The notes under the pieces were generated by a model, which worked only from the letters and a program-made list of their open reading frames with translations, was not told the DNA's origin and searched no databases. A stretch of DNA of 64,000 nt from Planomonospora_B alba (GTDB lineage: Bacteria; Actinomycetota; Actinomycetes; Streptosporangiales; Streptosporangiaceae), in contig NZ_BAAAUT010000032.1 in assembly GCF_039534085.1 (NCBI RefSeq), forward strand, positions 1 through 64,000, in the 5' to 3' direction. The first letter of the stretch is position 1. Every line of letters starts with the position of its first letter. This document shows, piece by piece, positions 59,915 to 64,000 of the stretch. The position numbers and the translations under genes are program-made.

Positions 59915-60928
59915 ATGACCACCACCCCGGATCGCAACCGCGTGCAGCTTCCCGGCATCAGCTCCCGGGCCTACGAACATCCCGCCGACCGGTCCGCGCT
60001 GGTCGCCCTCCGCTCGCTCAGCGGGTTCGACACGGTCCTCAAGCAGATGTCCGGACTGATCAGTGAGCGCCGCCTGCGCCTGATCTACCTCGCCTCCGCG
60101 GTGCGCACGAGCGACACCCAGTTCCGCGCCCTGCACGACATGGGCCGGGACGCGGCCTACGTCCTCGACCTCCCCCGCATCCCGGAGGTCTACGTCCAGC
60201 AGGACCCGAAGGTCCAGGCGATGGCCATCGGCTTCGACGACCCGTTCATCGTCGTCAGCACCGGCCTGCTCGACCTGATGGACTCCGAGGAGCAGCGCTT
60301 CGTCATCGGCCACGAGACCGCGCACATCCTGTCCGGCCACGCCGTCTACCGCACGATGCTGGACATCCTCACCCGGCTGGCCACCCGGGTGGCCTGGATC
60401 CCGCTGGGCTACATCGGCCTGCGCGCGATCGTGGCGGGGTTGGAGGAGTGGCACCGCAAGTCCGAGCTCTCCGCCGACCGCGGCGGCCTCCTCGTCGGCC
60501 AGGACCCCGAGGCCGCGCTGCGCGCGCTGATGAAGCTCGCCGGCGGCTCGCGCCTGCACGAGATGAACATCGAGGCCTTCCTCGACCAGGCCCGCGAGTA
60601 CGACACGGCGGGCGACGTCCGCGACGGCCTGCTGAAGGTCCTCAACCTGCTCGGCACGACCCACCCGTTCGCGGTCTCCCGCGTGGCCGAGCTCGACAAG
60701 TGGCGCCGCGGCGGCGAGTACGAGACGATCCTCGCCGGCACCTACCCGCGCCGCGCCGACGACTCCAGCGCCAGGATCACCGAGGAGATCAAGGCCGCGG
60801 CCCGCTCCTACCGCGAGTCCTGGTCCCAGTCGCAGGACCCGTTCATCGGTGTCCTGCGCGACGTGGCCGAGGGCGCGGTCAACGCCGGCGAGCGCATCTT
60901 CAACCGCTTCGCCCGCCGCGACAACTGA
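59915..60928 (+). CDS. M48-family metalloprotease
   Basis: A 337-residue zinc protease with HETAH at 133-137 (canonical HExxH) and a downstream zinc ligand in SELSADRGG. It lacks the multiple N-terminal helices of HtpX; a single amphipathic or hydrophobic segment (VAWIPLGYIGLRAIVAG) follows the active site. Probably cytoplasmic or peripheral, acting in protein quality control. Start 59915 is chosen from the leaderless promoter; ATG 59906 is an alternative. Confidence 0.88.
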   Translation: MTTTPDRNRVQLPGISSRAYEHPADRSALVALRSLSGFDTVLKQMSGLISERRLRLIYLASAVRTSDTQFRALHDMGRDAAYVLDLPRIPEVYVQQDPKVQAMAIGFDDPFIVVSTGLLDLMDSEEQRFVIGHETAHILSGHAVYRTMLDILTRLATRVAWIPLGYIGLRAIVAGLEEWHRKSELSADRGGLLVGQDPEAALRALMKLAGGSRLHEMNIEAFLDQAREYDTAGDVRDGLLKVLNLLGTTHPFAVSRVAELDKWRRGGEYETILAGTYPRRADDSSARITEEIKAAARSYRESWSQSQDPFIGVLRDVAEGAVNAGERIFNRFARRDN

Positions 60929-60954
60929 CACACGCCGTTCCGGCACCGTTCACG

Positions 60955-60988
60955 AAAAGGTCTGGGAGTCCGCCTCCCGGGCCTTTTT
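60955..60988 (+). terminator. rho-independent terminator after the protease gene
   Basis: GGTCTGGGAG and CTCCCGGGCC arms with a TCCGC loop, followed by TTTTT and preceded by AAAA. A clear, conventional terminator. Confidence 0.85.
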
Positions 60989-61041
60989 ACGGATGGAAAC
61001 GGATTTGCCGATCAATCGGGACTGCTTTACCGTGCCGGTCC

Positions 61042-61830
61042 ATGAGAATCCGCATGATCACCGCCCTCACCGGCGCGGCAGGTTTTCTCCTCGCCGGCAC
61101 GGCCCTGACCGGCACGGCGCACGCCTACCCCGTCAAGGACGAGGCGCTGACGAAGAGCAAGCTCTACTCCACCGGAAAGCTCGCCGAGACGGAGTGCGCC
61201 GAGCCGTCCGTCAAGGCCGGCAGCGTGCCCTCGGCCAGGAAATACTGGACGAAGATCCACTCCTGTCTGAACGACTCCTGGAAGACCCACCTGACGAAGG
61301 CCGGTCTGCCGTTCAGCGAGCCCGTCCTGAAGTTCGGGAGGATCCCCAAGGGATTCTGCGGCTACGAGATCGGCAAGGAGAACTCGCAGGCGTACTACTG
61401 CGCCGAGTCGAAGACCGTCCACGTGCAGCTCGGCAAGGACTGGGTCGAGGAGGCGGACGACCTCTTCCTCCTCCACGCCGCCGCCGAGCTGTACGGCTTC
61501 CACGTCATGAACCTGGTCGGCATCGACAAGGCCTTCGAGGCCGCGCCGTACTCCGGCAAGAACGAGATGAACGAGCAGATCCGCCGCAACAGCCTGCAGG
61601 GCGACTGCCTGAGCGGCGTGTTCCTCCGCAGTGTCTGGTCCTCCCTCGACCGGTCGTCCCGGGACTGGAGGGAACTGCAGGGCATCCTGAAGAGCAGCGG
61701 TGACGCCAAGGGCGCCGAGCGCGTCTACGGCAAGGGCTCCAACCGGCTCCACTGGACCAAGCGCGGCTACGCCACCGGCGACCCCGCCTCCTGCAACACC
61801 TGGACCGCCTCCCCGGCCAAGGTGGCCTAG
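61042..61830 (+). CDS. secreted zinc-metallopeptidase-like protein without HExxH
   Basis: A 262-residue secreted protein: a signal peptide with cleavage after AHA (residue 29), then a domain like the neutral zinc metallopeptidases. Where these have HExxH, this sequence reads AAAELYGFHV, keeping the Glu but losing the first His and changing the second. It keeps six Cys, likely disulfides. Possibly a non-catalytic or altered peptidase. It follows a terminator and is transcribed alone. Confidence 0.75.
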   Translation: MRIRMITALTGAAGFLLAGTALTGTAHAYPVKDEALTKSKLYSTGKLAETECAEPSVKAGSVPSARKYWTKIHSCLNDSWKTHLTKAGLPFSEPVLKFGRIPKGFCGYEIGKENSQAYYCAESKTVHVQLGKDWVEEADDLFLLHAAAELYGFHVMNLVGIDKAFEAAPYSGKNEMNEQIRRNSLQGDCLSGVFLRSVWSSLDRSSRDWRELQGILKSSGDAKGAERVYGKGSNRLHWTKRGYATGDPASCNTWTASPAKVA

Positions 61831-61859
61831 CGACCCCCTCTCCCAGACCCGGTCCGGCC

Positions 61860-63539
61860 TCACAGGACCAGCGCGACCACCCGCACGGCCGCCGTGCACA
61901 GAGCACTGAACCCGCCCAGCACGACCATGGCGCGCAGGCCGTCCCTGCGGAGTTCGGGGAGGCGGGCGCCCGCCCGTTCCACCTCTCTGCCGGTGATCGC
62001 GCCGCAGACCACCCCGAACACCACACCCGCGACGGCGACCGGAGCGGGTCGCATCCACCACTCCGGTGGCAGCGATCCGCCCTCGGCCAGCCAGAGGGTG
62101 AGAACGGCCAGCCCGGCGGCGGGCACGCCCGGCCAGACCACGGCGGTCAGCAGCGAACCTGCCAGGGTCAGCGGGAAACCGAGCACCCGCAGCAGGCCCC
62201 GGACCCGGGCGGACCTGCGTTTCCTGACCAGCCAGTGCCCCGCCCACAGCGCGCGGACCAGGACGACGAACAGGCCGGTGACCGCGAAGGTCGCCGGCGG
62301 CCAGATCACCGAGGCCACCACGCAGGGCACCGCCAGCAGCGCGATGAGCAGCAGCGTCACGTTCCCCGCGGGCAGCGGCCCGGCCCGGCCGCCGGTCGCG
62401 GCCTCCGCCGCCAGGGCGCTGTCCGCCTGCCGCCCCCGGGTCGCCCGCGCGCCCGCCGCCGCGATCCGCCTCCCCGCCCGGGTCTCCCCCGCACCGGAGC
62501 GCGCCGCTGCCTTCTCCTTCCCCGCGGCCCCTGCGCGGGGCTCCTGCGTGCGGGGCTCCTGCCGCGCCGGGGCGGAACCGGTCTGCTGCGCCCCCGCCCG
62601 CTGCGGCCCGGTCCTCGGACCGCTTCTGCGGGATCCGCTCTGCTGCGGCCCGGTCCTCGGCCCCGTCCGCTGGGCCGTCTTCCTGAGGGAGGTCTCCGCG
62701 GCGGCCGCGGGCTCCGTCCCGGCGGAGGCGGCCTTGCCGAGGCGGGCCAGCCGCCCGGCGAGAAGCGCGGCCGTGGGCCGTTTCGCGGCCTCGCGGTGGA
62801 GCGCGGCGCGGACCAGCGGGAGAAGCGCCGCGGGCACGCCCGCCAGATCTGCCTGGCCGTTGAGGACGGCGTACATCTGCGCCTCCACCGTGCCCCGGCC
62901 GAAGGTGGGGCGGCCGGTGGCGGCGAAGGCCACGGTCGCCGCCCAGGCGTGCACGTCGGCCGGCTCCCCCACCGGCTCGTCCGCGAACAGCTCCGGCGCG
63001 GCGTAACCGGGGGTGCCCAGGAACGTGCCGGTCAGGGTGAGCCGGGTGGCGTCCAGGACCTGGGCAATGCCGAAGTCGATGAGCACCGGCTCGCCCGACG
63101 GGCCGAGCAGGACGTTGGCGGGCTTGAGATCGCGGTGGACGACCCCGGCCGCGTGAATGATCGACAGCGCCGTCGCCAGGCCGTGGGCCAGGGTGGTCAG
63201 CTCGGCGCCCCGCAGCGGGCCGTCGCGCCGTACCCGCTCCAGCAGGGTGTCGCCCTCGATGTGCTCCATGACCAGGTAGGGCCGGTCGCCGTCGAGGTCG
63301 GCGTCGAGGACCCGGGCGACGTAGGGGCTCTCCACCCGGCGGAGCGCGCGGACCTCGCGCTCCAGCCGTATCCGCGCCTCGGAGTCGGCCTCGACGGCGT
63401 CGTGGAGCATCTTGAGGGCGACCTTCTCGCCCCGCCGGGTCGTGGCGAGGTAGACCTCGCCCATGCCGCCTCTGCCGAGGCGATCCACCAGCGTGTACGG
63501 GCCGACGCGCCCGAGCCTGCCCACCCGCCCTCCACCCAT
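61860..63539 (-). CDS. Ser/Thr protein kinase with membrane C-terminus (PknB-like)
   Basis: A 559-residue Hanks-type kinase: P-loop GRGGMG at 22-27, VALK with Lys43, catalytic loop HRDLKPAN at about 135-142, DFG and GTPGYAAPE. A long Gln/Arg/Pro/Gly/Ala-rich linker (about 285-385) leads to about five to six membrane helices at the C-terminus, instead of the single helix and PASTA repeats of PknB. The signal input is therefore probably through the membrane domain. Start ATG 63539 follows GGTGGGG. Confidence 0.9.
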   Translation of the reverse strand: MGGGRVGRLGRVGPYTLVDRLGRGGMGEVYLATTRRGEKVALKMLHDAVEADSEARIRLEREVRALRRVESPYVARVLDADLDGDRPYLVMEHIEGDTLLERVRRDGPLRGAELTTLAHGLATALSIIHAAGVVHRDLKPANVLLGPSGEPVLIDFGIAQVLDATRLTLTGTFLGTPGYAAPELFADEPVGEPADVHAWAATVAFAATGRPTFGRGTVEAQMYAVLNGQADLAGVPAALLPLVRAALHREAAKRPTAALLAGRLARLGKAASAGTEPAAAAETSLRKTAQRTGPRTGPQQSGSRRSGPRTGPQRAGAQQTGSAPARQEPRTQEPRAGAAGKEKAAARSGAGETRAGRRIAAAGARATRGRQADSALAAEAATGGRAGPLPAGNVTLLLIALLAVPCVVASVIWPPATFAVTGLFVVLVRALWAGHWLVRKRRSARVRGLLRVLGFPLTLAGSLLTAVVWPGVPAAGLAVLTLWLAEGGSLPPEWWMRPAPVAVAGVVFGVVCGAITGREVERAGARLPELRRDGLRAMVVLGGFSALCTAAVRVVALVL

Positions 63540-63643
63540 AGGAGACCCCACCATAGCGGGCGGGCACGACGATTCCGCGGCGACGCGCCGGAGAGCGGTG
63601 GGATCGGTGCGGCGGCAGAGGACGGGGATGTCTCAGGGCCGGC

Positions 63644-63895
63644 TCACGGGCGGCCGGCGTACGCCCGCGCCCCGGACCCGGCGTCCTCCCCGTGCGGCTC
63701 CCCCTCCCGCGGCTCGGGGACGAGCAGGCTCTCCAGCTCGGCCACGGGCTCGGCGGACAGGTCCCGCCGCCCCTTGCGCCGCCAGTTCACGTGCCCCCGG
63801 CTCTCCAGGAACAGCATCAGCCGGTCGACGGCGAACAGTACGGCGGCCACGAAGACGATCCCGATCACGGTCTGCATGAGGGTCAATCCAACCAC
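63644..63895 (-). CDS. small single-helix membrane protein
   Basis: An 83-residue protein with one membrane helix (about 8-22) and a charged tail rich in Glu, Pro and Gly (LLVPEPREGEPHGEDAG). No recognised domain. Start GTG 63895 or ATG 63877, unresolved. The remaining 105 bp to the window end contain nothing I can recognise. Confidence 0.6.
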   Translation of the reverse strand: MVGLTLMQTVIGIVFVAAVLFAVDRLMLFLESRGHVNWRRKGRRDLSAEPVAELESLLVPEPREGEPHGEDAGSGARAYAGRP

Positions 63896-64000
63896 CCCTT
63901 CCCGTCACCGGTGGAGCCGACACGGCTACCTACCGCATCCGGCGAGACGCTTGACCGGATCCTGAACGAACCGGCGGGGCGGCGGCCGGACTCCCGGCCC

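Overview
The window is 64 kb of very GC-rich, densely coded actinobacterial DNA. The family repertoire suggests a filamentous genus, possibly Streptosporangiaceae: several ECF sigma factors, a SARP regulator, an IdeR/DmdR-type iron box, an extra EF-Tu, and a sigma/anti-sigma pair of the CU044_5270 kind. The placement is inference from gene content; there is no rRNA in the window.

Layout. 0-2 kb: end of one gene and a DHA2-type drug exporter. 2.0-9.5 kb: a tightly coupled leftward operon of SWIM-finger protein, its partner, VWA protein, MoxR-like AAA+ ATPase and DUF5682 protein. 9.5-15 kb: SDR/MerR pair, ECF sigma with its membrane partner, acetyltransferase, BtrH-like protein, then a patch of broken MarR and hydrolase genes beside the first of three identical tRNA-Ala(GGC) genes. 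15-30 kb: mixed accessory genes (VWA lipoprotein, asparagine-synthase-like protein, rhodanese/GlxA pair, MerR/methyltransferase pairs, a secreted serpin, lipid kinase, enoyl-CoA hydratase, SnoaL/GNAT pair, ECF41 sigma).

30.6-37.3 kb is the most interesting part: signal peptidase I, a large SARP regulator, a 64-residue six-cysteine peptide, a MauE/DoxX membrane protein, a thioredoxin-like CxxC protein and an ABC exporter. I read it as a self-contained system that makes, oxidises, exports and trims a disulfide-rich peptide. A textbook SARP promoter lies directly before the peptide gene.

37-53 kb: second tRNA-Ala, second ECF41 sigma, a divergent EF-Tu carrying substitutions at known elfamycin-resistance positions, a FAD oxidoreductase, AlaX-type editing protein, transporter, SRPBCC protein, two small membrane proteins, a two-component system, NDH-2-like dehydrogenase with a Rex-like operator, third ECF41 sigma, acetyltransferase, and a truncated ABC ATPase next to the third tRNA-Ala. 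53-64 kb: the conserved nadD/rsfS/phosphatase neighbourhood, split by a lytic transglycosylase and an iron-boxed siderophore uptake operon whose last gene ends in a heptanucleotide repeat and assembly gap; then an M48 protease, a degenerate zinc-peptidase-like secreted protein, a Ser/Thr kinase and a small membrane protein.

Starts were chosen from ribosome-binding sites and family N-termini. Gene functions are family-level assignments made from motifs, without database searches.
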